A DNA stretch of 64,000 nt from Melanocharis versteri. Taxonomy: Eukaryota; Chordata; Aves; Passeriformes; Melanocharitidae. Made by a program: the position numbers and the translations under genes. Numbering within the stretch: the stretch's first letter is position 1; each line of letters opens with the position of its first letter. The notes under the pieces were generated by a model. That model had not been told where the DNA came from. It worked only from the letters and a program-made list of their open reading frames with translations, and did no database searches. Shown here piece by piece: positions 1 to 11,977 of the stretch. The stretch covers positions 453,228-517,227 of the forward strand of contig VZTG01005429.1 of assembly GCA_013397845.1 (NCBI GenBank), written 5' to 3'.

Positions 1-1454
1 GTCCCGACCGTCCACCAAAACATCAAGCTTACAGCTGGGGTCTCTTTGTGGCAGTTGAGCTGTTTGAAGGTGCAGGGCAGAGCTGGTCCTGGCTCAGTCC
101 TGGAGCATCCCCTTCTTGAGTTTACCCCAGTGTGTCCCTGAGAATGGAGCTGCTGCTTTGGATTTGGATTCTAATGACTTGCTGGTTTCTAATAAAAATA
201 ACCTGGGTGGACTAGGGTCTGTCTGTTGACTGGCCAAGGGCGCTGCTCTGGGTTTCAGTGATGGTGGGACAAAGGCATTGCGTGGCCTTTGCGCCCTCAC
301 AGGGGCTTTGCAGTTTGTTCCCACACCATCCACGCTCTGCCTTTTGCTGAGGCTTTGGGGCCCTCATCCTCCTGCCAGCACCCACGGAGCTGGGCAGCCT
401 CTGCCATGGTCACTTGTCCCTTTGCTGCTGTGGTGGAGGCAGAGGACATCACTCTCTCCCTCCTCTTCCTCTCCATCACCGCTGCAGTGAAAGGCTCGTG
501 GGGACGCTGGGCCCTGATAGGGAAGCTCCTGCCCTTTGCTCCCTGCTGCTGGATTCCCAGCATGGCTCCATGGAGGGAAAACCCAGCCTGGGGGCTGCTG
601 TGGGGTTTTATAACGCTGAGAATGAATTCCAGCGCCATCCCTGCCTCTCAGGGGAGCAGGGTCACATCACTGCTCAGGAAACCACTCCCTGGGAGCGACA
701 GCTTGCTAAAGAGGGAAAAAACCCAACGGGGCTGGGTTGGTGCAAGGCTTGGAGTGGGGGCGCGGGAAGGCTGGTGGTGGATGTGCTTCCTGCACGCTCC
801 CCACTGCTCTCAACACACGCTCAAGGTTTTTCCCAGTTCAGGTGTGGTACCATGGTGTTTTGGGGGGATTTCATTGCACGTGGAGGACAGCGATCCTGCT
901 CTGTACCTACAGAGTCTTGGGCTTCCTTGTTCACTCCCGCATGGGGTGGCTCTGGTTTGAGGGAGCCTGAAAAGTGCTGAGCTGTGGGGTGATGGGTTGA
1001 CCCAGGAGAGGACAGACTGTGGGGTGATGGGGGATGTGAGACCCAGGTTCCACTTACTCCCCATGGACACGCAGGGCTGGGGGTTAAGGTCTGCAGGATG
1101 CCTCGGGGGATATGCAGTGAATCTGGGCGTCACCAAGTCGGCATGACCCCACTTTTGGGGGAGCAGAGGCAGGCAGTGGGACAGCAGGTATGTACAGCCT
1201 TGGGGGCTGAGTGCAGGGGCAGAGTGCCCTGCCCACCCTGGCCATCCCTGCTCTGACAGTGTGCTGCCAGTGATCCAAACTGGCCGTGCCCTCAGCTGTC
1301 ACCCGTCATGAGAACGTGTGTGTGGTCCCCAGCACTTGCCACATCTCCTGGCGTGACATCCCAGCCTCTGTTGTTCCCCATCGCTCCATCACCAGGGTGA
1401 AAACTGCCCAGATACGGGCCCTGCCCGGGAGCACTGGAGGCAAATGCTTCACCT

Positions 1455-1582
1455 GGGTCCCTGGCTCCCCTTGGGGTCCCTGGATCCCGTTGGGGTCCCT
1501 GGCTCCCGTTGGGGTCCCTGGCTCCCCTTGGGGTCCCTGGCTCCCGTTGGGGTCCCTGGCTCCCGTTGGGGTCCCTGGCTCT
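1455..1582 (+). repeat. 19-bp tandem repeat, about 6.7 copies
   Basis: The unit is GGGGTCCCTGGCTCCCGTT, repeated head to tail with few changes (CCGTT or CCCTT ends, one GATCCC). Because 19 is not a multiple of three, the frame rotates each unit. The open frames crossing it (GSPWGPW, LPLGSLAPVGVPG) are products of the repeat and not a protein gene. Confidence 0.95.
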
Positions 1583-1632
1583 TGCCCGCTCTCTGCTGCA
1601 CGCTCAGCACCTCCTCAGGGGAAGGAAAACCA

Positions 1633-1677
1633 GGCGAATAATTCGCCCTGAATTATTCAGCTCGCTAATTTATTAGC
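1633..1677. promoter_or_regulatory. Three consecutive AT-rich palindromes
   Basis: GGCGAAT-A-ATTCGCC (1633-1647), CTGAAT-T-ATTCAG (1648-1660) and GCTAAT-TT-ATTAGC (1664-1677) are each perfect dyads, packed end to end. The arms carry ATTA/AATT half-sites of the homeodomain type. No binding factor can be named from the sequence. Confidence 0.55.
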
Positions 1678-3414
1678 TGGACAGACGTCACTGCATTCCT
1701 TCCCTGGGCTGCCCACCAGCAGATCCCAACCTTCTGAAAGCTGAGAGCATTCCTTCCCCCGCCGTTTCCGCTGGTTCGCTCTGTTTATTTGCAAATCGCC
1801 CATTTGCGTGTGTTACTCGGATCCCTCTGATTGTGCCTGCCTTTGATTTGGGCACGTAGCTCGCTCCGGGGGTGGCTGACCCCCGGCAGGGTGGGATGCT
1901 GCTCTGAGAACCGGGGCTTTGCCATGAGCAGCTGCAGTCTTTTTTAATTCATGATTTGTTTTCTGCAGCCGATCCCTGATTTTTCTCACCGCTGCTGCTC
2001 CCGCAGACGGGAGGATCCCGTGGGAAGCAAGGGGAGAGCGGGCAGAGGGGACAGAACGGAGTGCAGGCTTCTGTCTGGCTCTCCCTGCCCGGTTTTGGTA
2101 GCGGCTGCTGCTCTCCCGTTCTCAGCGCTGTGGAATGGGGCAGGCAGTGCTGGAGTTGCTCTTGTCCAGGCTGAGTGCTCTATAAACCTGCCTCTCGGTC
2201 CAGCTGTGCCGTGCTAGAGTGCAAACCACCCCAGGCACCCCGCTCTTGATTCCTGTTCCAGGACTGGGCTTCAGGTCCATCCTCTCCAGTGCCTGTAGGA
2301 TTTGCTCAGGTGACTTCCCAGAGAAAGACCGAGGCCAGCTGGGGTCCTGTTCCACTCTGCCCCACTTGGGTACAATATCTGGGAAGTGCACAGGTTCTGG
2401 ACCCATCCTCTGAGTTATTTTGGGCTGCATTGCAGGGCAGACTCCCTGATGCAAATCGGGTGTGCAGGCGGGGGCTGCAGGCTGAGCAGGGCGTCCAGCA
2501 GAAGCAGTAACCCAGGAGGATGGTGCATCCCAGCCCTCAGGTTGGAGGATATCTTCAGAAATCCCTGCTGAGAGCACGGGTGTCTGTAGGGAGGAGCAGC
2601 CTCTTCCACCCCGCGGGAAGCACAGGCTGTGCTGCCACCTCCAAAGGCATCCCTGGGTACAGAGTGTGGAAGGGAAACGTGCCAGAGGTGGGAGAACCCC
2701 CTGAAAGATCGAGTGAAGCAGCCAAGCTGCTTCCTGAGCCCTGCCATGGCGCACTCTCACCTTGTGGCAGGGGAGGGAGGGCTGGAGGAGGATGGGGTCG
2801 CTGAGGGGGTTGTTATCCTACAGCACCTCATCTGACCCTGGTCTTCCCACTGCAAGAAAGCATCTGGAAGCAATGGGAGGTTGTTCCTTCTGCCAGGATG
2901 GCTCTGGGATGTGCATCTGGGGTTGGCAGTGGGAGTCTGTCCTCCACAAGCATTTCCCTGGAAGCTCTTGGCATTGGCCATCACCCTGGTGCAAAGAGGA
3001 GGTGCAGGGCAGAGCCGTTTGTCTCTCTGGGGTTTTAGGGCAGGTGCCCCTGAGCAGAGGGGGTGCCCCTGAGCAGACATGGTGTGGCTGTGCTGGGCTT
3101 TGGCAAGTGAATGGCAGTGGCTCTAATTGTGCCTGAATTCCTCTGAACCACAAGTGAAATCTGCAAAAATACAGAAAATAAACAGCTCAGGGCCAAAATT
3201 CCCAGCACTTCGGGGAACCTTCTACTAGGAAAAGTTTCTGAGCTGCTAACAAAAGGTCTGCCTCTCCTCCAGCCTGCTTGTGTGGGGACCCCCTGGACTG
3301 GCAGGGATGCAGCCACAGTGCCATGGGACTGTGCTGAGAGCTGGACTGACTTTATGCCTTGGAGCAGCTTGAATATTTTCTTCTTGTTGGATTTTTTTGT
3401 TGTCGTTGTTTTGG

Positions 3415-3448
3415 TTTGTTTTTTTTTTTTTTTCTTTTTTTATTATTC
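3415..3448 (+). repeat. T-rich run
   Basis: A run of about 18 T, a C, and 7 more T follows a GTT-rich lead. There is no retrocopy next to it on either strand, so it is logged only as low-complexity sequence. Confidence 0.8.
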
Positions 3449-6254
3449 CTTTGCTGCTCATGTCTGCCAAACAGGGAGGTTTTAATCTCCTTCTTGCAGA
3501 CTGTGAGAACAATTGCCCAGGATGCTGGAGTGACCTTTGCTGCACAAATAGGGAATGGGAAGATGGCAGTGGGAACCAGCCCCCCACTGCAGCCTCCCTG
3601 GCCTGCTCTGCCCTGCCCTAGGGAGCTCTGGTCACCCCCAGCTGCAGGTGCTGGAGGGGGAAAAGACTCTGGCAAAGAGCTGAGCAGCCCTTGCCCATCC
3701 CTCCCTGCATGCTGGCGGGGTCTGGGAATGATGCCATCCCTTTGGTGTGTCCCCTGGAGTGGGTAGGACTGTCCCCAGGGGTGAGCATCCCCTCTCACTG
3801 GTCTGGTGCCCAGCCCCTGGGTCACACTGACCCTCAGGAGCTCTGCTCAGGGCTGTGACAGTGACATGGAGCCCCGCAGATGTCTGGGGAAGCTGTACCC
3901 GAGCTGTTCCGTGTCAGCTCCGTCCCCAGGGAGCTGGGTGGCTGACTGGGTGCCAGACCTGAAAAGGTGGTAAATTTGGGTGAGGAAAACCAAGTTGTGC
4001 AGGTGAGTGCATCGAGAGCTTTTTGGGATGCTCTCCATGGAAGAAGCCTGACTTTCCTGGGAAACACCCCTTCGCTGGACCCACTCTCCCACCCACACAC
4101 AGATAATTCCCAGTGACCGTTTCCCCTCCTGCTAGGGATGGTCTCAGTGCCTCCTGACCCTGCATCTCCACAGGGCAGCTCTGGTTCCCTTGGCCTCTCC
4201 CTGCAGGTCAGGCCTTTCTCTGGCTCTCCTCCAAATATTTGGATCAGCTCTTGGAAAACTAAAGCTGTAAAGTTTGCCCCAGCTGGAGTAGGAACCCGCA
4301 GCGGCTGGTTTGGGAGGCAAGCACTGGACCTGGTGGTTATTTATAATGCAGCAGTGAGGTTAAAAATAACAGAAATTTAAGCTCAGGAAGTTGTTTTGGA
4401 GGATAAACTTTTACTTTGGTATTCAGATGCCAGGGCTAGTGCTGGCTGTCCTCTGTCCCTGATGTCCCCATGCTGTGTCCTTTGGGATCCACAGTCCCTT
4501 CCTTCCTCCCAGTGCACTGGGTCCTGTTTTGTGTCTGCAGGAATCATCTCTATTCCCAGAGAGAGTGGGGGCACCATGGGAAGCCCCAAAAACCGTGCTG
4601 TGCCAAGTGGTGGTGCAGGGGTGAGCCCACTGGGGCTCTGCTCAGGGGTGCTGGTGGCTGTGGGAAGGGGACAGTGTGTGGTCACAGCTCCTGTACATCT
4701 CCCTGGTCGTGGTTGTCACTACAGCTGTTTATTCTCCTGGGGTTGGGGGGGTTCCCACCCCCTGCTCCTGACATCTCTGCTGCCAGCCAGGCACACCTTG
4801 AGCCATTGGCTGCCCCATTCCTGGCAGTTGGAGCCCTGTCAAAGCCTTCCTGGGGGTCTGCTCTGGCATTCCGAGCTCCTGTCGCTGCCAGTCACAGGTG
4901 GGATGTAGGCTGGGGGTCGGATACTCCCCTCCATGCTCCTGGCACAGCATCCTTGCACAGGGAGAGCCAGAGGGTTTTGCCATCTAAAGCCTGAAGCAGG
5001 TTGGTGACACTGTCCCCTGTGACCCCCCTTCCAGCCCGCTGCTGGCCGAGACACCGAACCTTCCCAAACCCCTGTGCAGGCACGTTTCTTGGCATCAGTG
5101 TTTTATTTTGCTTCAGCTCAAACCTTTTCCCTGTTGACACAGTGTCGGTTTTGCTCCAGCTTGCTGGGCTGAGCAGGGGTGACCTTTCCTGTGTTTGCTG
5201 TCTGGGCTTGGGATCCATCTGTGCTCCGCAGCCCCAGCGCAGGCAGCGGGCCGTGGGGAGCACCTGGCAGCAACAGCTCCCTGGCAGGTCCAGTGCCACT
5301 TCCCCCTTTGCATTTCTGTCCTCCTGGCTTTGGGCCTATCTCCTTGGACCCAAATGTGTCTTGTTTTCCTGATGCAGAGCCATGTGTGGTGCCAGGCTCC
5401 TCCTGCACCTGTGCCTCAGAGCCGGGGAGTGTGTCCCCAACCAGGCTCCCTATAGGGGGAGAATTTCCCGGTGAAGGACTCGATGTAAAGGGCTGATCTA
5501 TCCCATCTCTGCATTGCTACCAGCAACACAACCCTCTATTAGCAGGGAAAAAAATCCCCTCTTCAGGAGGGACCTTTGAAGGTTAATCTCAGGGTCACAC
5601 CCTCTGCAGGAGGGTGCCTGTCCCCAGCCCTGGACCCAGGGTGGGGGGGACACCCAGTCCTGCCCACCTGAGTGAGGAGAGGGTCCTCTCTCTGGCCTGG
5701 GGCCCACCACGGATTATTCCATCAGGGTGCACATTTTGGGGAGTGGAGCCAGCGGCCACACAGCCGCCTTGGCAGCATTTCTAGCCAAGCAGAACAAGGC
5801 AGGGATGGAAACTGGAGATGAGCTGGAGGCTCCATTTGTGACAGCGGTTCCTGTGGGATTCGTGTGGACTCGCCTGTCTGGTTCTGGATAGCAAAAGCAA
5901 TGTGTTGAACCCTTTGGGGGCTGTCCCAGTGCATCCCCAGCCCCTTTCTTCCCACTAAGTCCAAACAGCACACGAGGCCAAACTTTGCCATTCGTGGTCT
6001 GTGAGGAAGAGAAGTCACTAATGTTGCTTTTTGGCAAAGTCTTGCTGAGAACTCCTCGAGGGTGAAATGAAACAGGGTCACAGAAGGGTTTAATTCGGTA
6101 CATTGTCCTTCAAGGGAAGGAAAAGTCAGACAAGAAGTTTTAAACATTTTATAAAAATATCCACATGTGCTCAGCGCAAAACTCACCGTCTTTACCTAAT
6201 TTAGAAAATGACTTTATATGGAGAAAGATTTAACACTGCTCTATGGAGGGAAAG

Positions 6255-6480
6255 AATAATGAATACGTCTGCACCAAATCGCGCTGTCATCTGAAGATCT
6301 CCAAGTGCTTTCGAAAGGGTTGGAGAGAAATAATTGTTCTTTTCTTCCCTGGTTTTAGAAACTGAGGCATGGGATGAGAAAGCCTGAAAAGTGCAACTTT
6401 CCTGACTAATTTTAGCTATTTGAAGTCCAGATCTAAGTACCTAAATAAATGACCTGATTTTAATAGACTGCTGGTCAAGT
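6255..6480 (+). repeat. Possible ancient CORE/MIR-type SINE relic
   Basis: The order 'gatctccaagtgctttcgaa', then 'ttagaaactgaggcatggg', then 'gtacctaaataaatgacctg' and 'attttaatag' resembles, with decay, old amniote SINE/LINE cores of the MIR type ('aactgaggca', 'cacctaaataa..ggcctgatttt'). The match is from memory and the edges are approximate. It is an old relic and could have been kept as a regulatory element. Confidence 0.45.
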
Positions 6481-9400
6481 CTCCGGGGTGAAACCTGGAA
6501 CAAGTCAGGCTCTGTAGGTCTGCAAAGGTGGCCTGGGTCTGGAGAGGGAGCCTCCTTCCCTTAATTTGGCACTGTCACCATGAGCCTTGCTCAGATTTAG
6601 GATAAGATGAAACTAATGAGAAGGAATTTATCTGAATTTCTTTGAACTTAAGAGAAAAATAGAGAATTTATGTTTGGAGCAGCCTTGTTGTAGCCATGTG
6701 AGTTCAGATCCCTTGGTGGCTCTTGGGGACAGGGGCTGGATCCCTCTGGGTCTGGGAAACAAAAGTTATCCAGGCTTTTCAGCCCTGTTACCACACCCCA
6801 ACCTCTGAAATTTATTTAGTAATAAATAGTGCAGATGGTGAAGGAAAAGAAGGAAATGAGTGAAGGACCTGCACTATCCTGAGCAGCCGAGCTGTTCCAG
6901 AGGTGGGGAATTGCACAGGGAGGCTCTTGGCAGTGCATGGACCATCTCCCACCTCTGCAGAGGTGGTGAGGCTGAGGCTGCTGCTCTCAGCTCCCATCCT
7001 GCTCCTGCTGCCCAAATATAACCCAAAATCCCTTGAAAGGAGAACGTGATCTCTCTTTCCCAGCTGAGCAGTCTGCCGGGTCTCCAGGGTCAATCTCACC
7101 AGGAACGAGCGGCGAAATGCTTGCAGAAGTGGAGCTTTGAATTAGATAGGCTTAGCTGGGATCCTAAAGCTGAACAAGTTCAACCTGAGGACAAATAGGG
7201 GCTGGTGGGTTGTTCTGGGAAGTGCGACCTGTTCCCAAAATGCCTGCCCAGGCTGGGAAGGTCCTTCCCACAGCTTATGGTGCAGGGGCAGTGGGGATCC
7301 TTGGGGTGATGCTGGCTGGGTGGTGATGTGAGGAGAGGACAGAGTGCCTGTCTTCATGTTTTGCATGCTTGGACAGCCCTGAGCTCACCTGTGCACCTCT
7401 TCGTGTGCAAGAACAAATTATAATTTAATTATGTGTGTACAACACCAACTCCTTCTTTGTGATCAAGGCCCGTCTGATGAGTGAGAATTGTAAGAGATAT
7501 TTCCTGTGACCAAGGACTGGTCCCAGCCCTGGCACTTGCATCTTCTCCTCTGCATGCCAGAGCTTGCTTTATTTTGGTTTTGTCCTCCCACAAAATCCCC
7601 TCCCTCTGAAGAGGGGTAGCTGGGCTGGGTGTGTCCAGAACGGTCAGGTGCCCCTGAGACTCCTCCATCCCAAATCTGCATTGTTTCGGGATGGAGCTCA
7701 CAGTGTGACAGGCAGGGCTGAAGCATGAATCCAGCTACTCTAGGCACTGCTGGTGCTGGCAGATTCCTCCCTGATTGCCCCTGCCAGAGCCCTGGGGACC
7801 CACGATGCAGGGCAATATTTGCCCTCAGCAGGGGAAGGGTGTTGGGCACTCAGCAGCACTGGCAGGGAAAAGGCACCGAGGCTTTGGCATTTTGCTTTCC
7901 GCTTGCTGCCTGATGGCCCCATGCCTGATTTTTTGCTCCCTCCCCGTTTTGTTCAGTCTGGACATGATCCTTTGTGCTGCAGGACTGTGGGCAGTGCCAG
8001 CAGGGCTGCCTGGCGCTCTTGGTGCTCAGTGGGAAGCAACTCCTCTTGCAGGTGGCTTCTCTTGTGGGAAACCCACCTGCCTTTGCTTTCTTGTCTTTTA
8101 GAGATACCTCATGCTCAGGGTGCCTGAAATGCCCCTCCTGGCCTGCTGGCACTGAGGGCAGGAGGAACTGTGGCCGTGGCACAGATGGGATGGGAAAGAC
8201 CAGATATGGGGAAAATGAATTAGGACATCCAGAAGTCCCCTTGACCGGGACAGTAACCTCTAATCCGGCTCAGTTCTCCTTATTTACAGTTGCCGAGAGG
8301 GAAGGCAGGAGAAAAGCAGCCTGGCAAGATGCGCAGAGCTGATCTCCTTCCCCCCAGCTGCTTTGCTCTCACTAATGTATTTGCTGGCAGCGCTCGCTGT
8401 CCCCGGAGCATTTTGAGCTCGGTCAGAACAACTGTTCACAGCCAAAGACAGGAGTGTCGGAGCAGGCACAGGCCTGGGGATGGCTGGGGGGGCGATTGGA
8501 GCCCCCAGCCCCTCAGTACGGGCTGCTTGTGGGGAAATGAAGTGCTGAGCCCTTCTGTGTGCCCTCCTCAGCTGGCAGAGATGGAGATGGGCAGGGAAAC
8601 CTTGCAGCCCCTGCCTGCAGCAGGGTCCCTCAGCACCTACAGCGTGTTTCTGCTGAGGGAAGGGGCTGGGCGCTGGGGCGGTTCCCCCCGGTCATCCTGC
8701 TTGGAAATACTCCCCGAGAAGCCCCAGGGCTGCTTTTCTCTGGCTCAGCACTCAGCAAGAAGAGTAGGGACATCCGAGAGCACCGCTCTGTACCGGGACA
8801 CGAGGAAGGACAGAGTCCTGAGGGAATCGATTTGCACTCTGCAGTGTTGCGGAGGAGATGAAAACCTCCCCCAAAATCTCCTACACTACAAAACGGAGCA
8901 TTTGATACCCAGGTTGCAGGCACGTGCTTCTCTCCTGAGCATCCCCGGACCTGAGCTGTGCCGGGACAGCGGCATTCCGGCGCCCGCTGCGGAATGTTCC
9001 AGCATGTTTAGTGTGGGCTGGTGCAGTCACTGCTCTTGTTCCAGGCAAAAGCAATGAGAATTTTATGAGGTGTAAATGGATTGTGCCTGAAAATGTCCAT
9101 GTCCCGCTCGGCTCTGTACATGCACATGCTTCTTCTGCACCCCTTCTCCTCAGCCGAAATATCTTGTCTCCTTGCAGGCTCAGAGAAAAGATAAATATTA
9201 GCACTGTGAGATGCTCTGATCTGAGTTTCTGTCTGTGTTGCTGCTGTTGTGGTTAAAAAACACTTTTTCTGGTTGCAAAATTCATCAGGGTCCAGTCTCC
9301 GGGGTTCGGAGGGAAACCAGAGCAGCTGTTAATGAGGGAGCAGTAATATCTAGAGCTCGTTTCAAAACAATAATGGGATTAGAAAGGAGACAAACATACA

Positions 9401-11958
9401 TTGGTCCCGTGCTTGATGGCTTTATTTTCGGCTTCTTTGTTGCTTTTCACTTTATTAGTTAGAACATCCATTTTGCATTAGAGGGCAGATGATGAAATCA
9501 CACGGGATCGGAGAGAGATACCAGCGATGGGCTGAGATGGGGAAGTCTGAGCTTTCTTGGCCATTTCAAAGAGTTTTCACCACAGAGAGCAGAAGCAGAT
9601 GATGGGGCTGTGATGGAGAGGGAGATAGGACAGCAAAGGGCAGGAGCTGGAGACTGCAGCCTCTTTAGTGAGGCTTGTAATATCTTATTAATGGAAGAGA
9701 AACTGCAATTTTTATTTTGTGGAAATTCTTTTGTTCCACATTAAATTTTAAAGCGCTTTGCTCCCATTACAGCCTCCTGCCAGAGCGTGCTGCTGGCTGG
9801 GAGGAGCTGCCCTTTGAAAGGTTTTGGGAGGGCCCATGTTTGTGTCCGGGCTGGGGGAGCGGGGTAGGGGTGCAGGGTCCTTCCCTGGGGCTGTCACCCC
9901 AACCCGAACACTGCTGTCACACGTGCTGAGTGCCACCCAGAGTCTGGGGCAGGGGCGTGGAAGGTGCCAGGGGTGGGCTGCCATGGGCTGCGTGCCCTTG
10001 GTAGGTGCTGGGGCTTGAGGAGGGCTTGCCTACACCCGGAGCTCTTTCTTAATGAGCTCCATGTGCAGGGACACGTGGATCCTGGAACGGGAACAAGGCA
10101 CCCTTATTCCCCAATAAGCTTGTCTGCACATGGAGTAAATCAATAGCAGCTCATCAGGAGCCGTGTGCTGGCTGGAGATGTCGCCTAAGGATGAGTCACA
10201 TGCAGAGAGGGGGGCAATATAAAAAAAGGGAAAAGAAATCTGAGGTTTGAGTCCAGACCTGGACTTAGGAATGCCCATTGTGTTTCTGGTGTGCCAAATC
10301 AAAGGGCTGGCTTTGTACCGTGTGCTCCTGCCTGCTAATCCTTGTGGGTAGTTGGAGCAGAATTTTTCACCTTGATCCCGTAATTATATGCTGGGCTGTG
10401 AGTGCCTGAATATCGGGACTCTTTATGGCTTTTAGCTGGTTGTGGGTTGGTCCCTGCTGAGCTCCAATGCAAGTGGTGCTGGCCTTGGGCTGCCAGTGAG
10501 GAGGCAACTGAGTGGGCTGGGACTGAACAGCTCCAAGGGTATTTTGGAATACCAAAGGTCGTCCTTGTTGCTTTTCCTAAGCCAAAGTGAGCGAGGCTCG
10601 GATGCTGTGCAGGAGATTGGGAACCTGGGCAGTTGGGTGCATTTTTCATGAAGCTTTTTGGGAGATCAAAAGCATTAGAAATTATTTGGTTTAAGGTTCC
10701 TGAAGTGACCAAATGCCTTGAGTGAGACTTATCCAGAGCAACCTGGGGCTGTTCCAGGACACAGCAGCGTGTGGGGCCAGATCCAGCTGCAGGAGCAGGG
10801 TCTAGTAAAGGTTTTGGAGAGGAAAGGATGAATTGCTTCTTGCTGTGGGCTGAGTGCCGAGAATGTTTCTCACCTCTGTCCCAGCCCAGCAGCTGCTGAT
10901 GGTGAGGGTCTGGACATCTCCACCGAAGGTGCCCAGTTCCCCTTCACAGGGCTCACGGCAGGATAAAGACTCCCAAAGTGAAAATTTCTGCCTGAACGTG
11001 CTCAAACCAACCTTGTTCCCAGCTATCTCAGTAAAGATGAGCTGCGGAAGGGATGTGGAAATGGAGCCTTTGCAGCTGCCAGGGTCCCTCTGCCTGATTT
11101 CTCTCCAACACCAAGCAGCTCCCAGGACAGTGGGCACCCAGCAGGCTCCGAGACTTACTCTGCAGGAATGAATGAATGCAATAAATCCATTTTACATGCC
11201 AGGTTTTGACACAGGTGACAGGCTTTAGGAGGTGGCAGTAGCTCAGTCCCTGCTCTCCCTTTGTGGGGTTTGGTTCTGTGACACCACACTGTCAGTGCTG
11301 CCAGCACAGGAGGAGCCACAGGGGTCGAGCCGGTCCCTAGCTGCTGCCAGAGCCCCTTCAAGGCATTACAGATGATGTGCCATCCTCTCGCTGAGCTTCC
11401 TGGCTATTGTTAGCTGCTGTTGAAGCCTGACGCTAATTAAATGGGGTGTTTTGTGTTTAATAAATTCCCACTTGAGTCACGCCAGCAGGAGGGCACTGGC
11501 CAGATCCCTGCCAGTGCCACTGCGGGGTGGCAGCACTGGAATGGTTCTCCCTGAGAGTCTCCTGCACACCTCAGCCCTGGGGGTGCTACCCCCCATGGGT
11601 GCACGTCCCTGCACCCTGGCAAACCTGTCTACCTGATCCTTGGGAAGAAAAGCCCCTTGCCTGTGGTAGCAGCACCTTGGGAGACCCAGAGGGATCTTCA
11701 AATGCCTGGAGCAGGATGAGAATCCCTGGAGACATGTCCCATCTTGTCCCCTTTCCTGCTGCCCCAGGCAGCCAGCCCTGTGCTCACCCCGCTCCCTGTC
11801 TGTTCCCACTTCCCATCTTTGCAAGGAGATGTCAACGCGCTGTCACGAAGCTGAAAGCATCAAACTGGTGTGATGCCCCAAACCCCCGGGAAGCTCTGGA
11901 GCACTGCCCGCATCTCGCCTGCTGGGAAGGTGGGAAGCTGCCCCCGCTGCCAGCCAGG

Positions 11959-11977
11959 CCTCCTCCTCCTCCTCCTT
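11959..11977 (+). repeat. CCT triplet repeat
   Basis: Six tandem CCT units, in the context gCCTCCTCCTCCTCCTCCTtgg. Confidence 0.8.

Noticed and set aside
1286..1651. Repetitive Pro-Gly-Trp peptide frames over the 19-bp repeat
   Set aside because: The unit length is not a multiple of three, so the frame rotates; the peptides are artefacts of the minisatellite.
1633..1677. Palindromes as a transcription terminator or CRISPR-like repeat
   Set aside because: Vertebrate nuclear context, no U tract, and the three dyads are different sequences without spacers.
3352..3825. T-rich run plus a Lys-rich - strand frame as a processed pseudogene with poly(A) tail
   Set aside because: No recognisable protein or target duplication lies next to the run; the Lys codons are the poly(T) read backwards.
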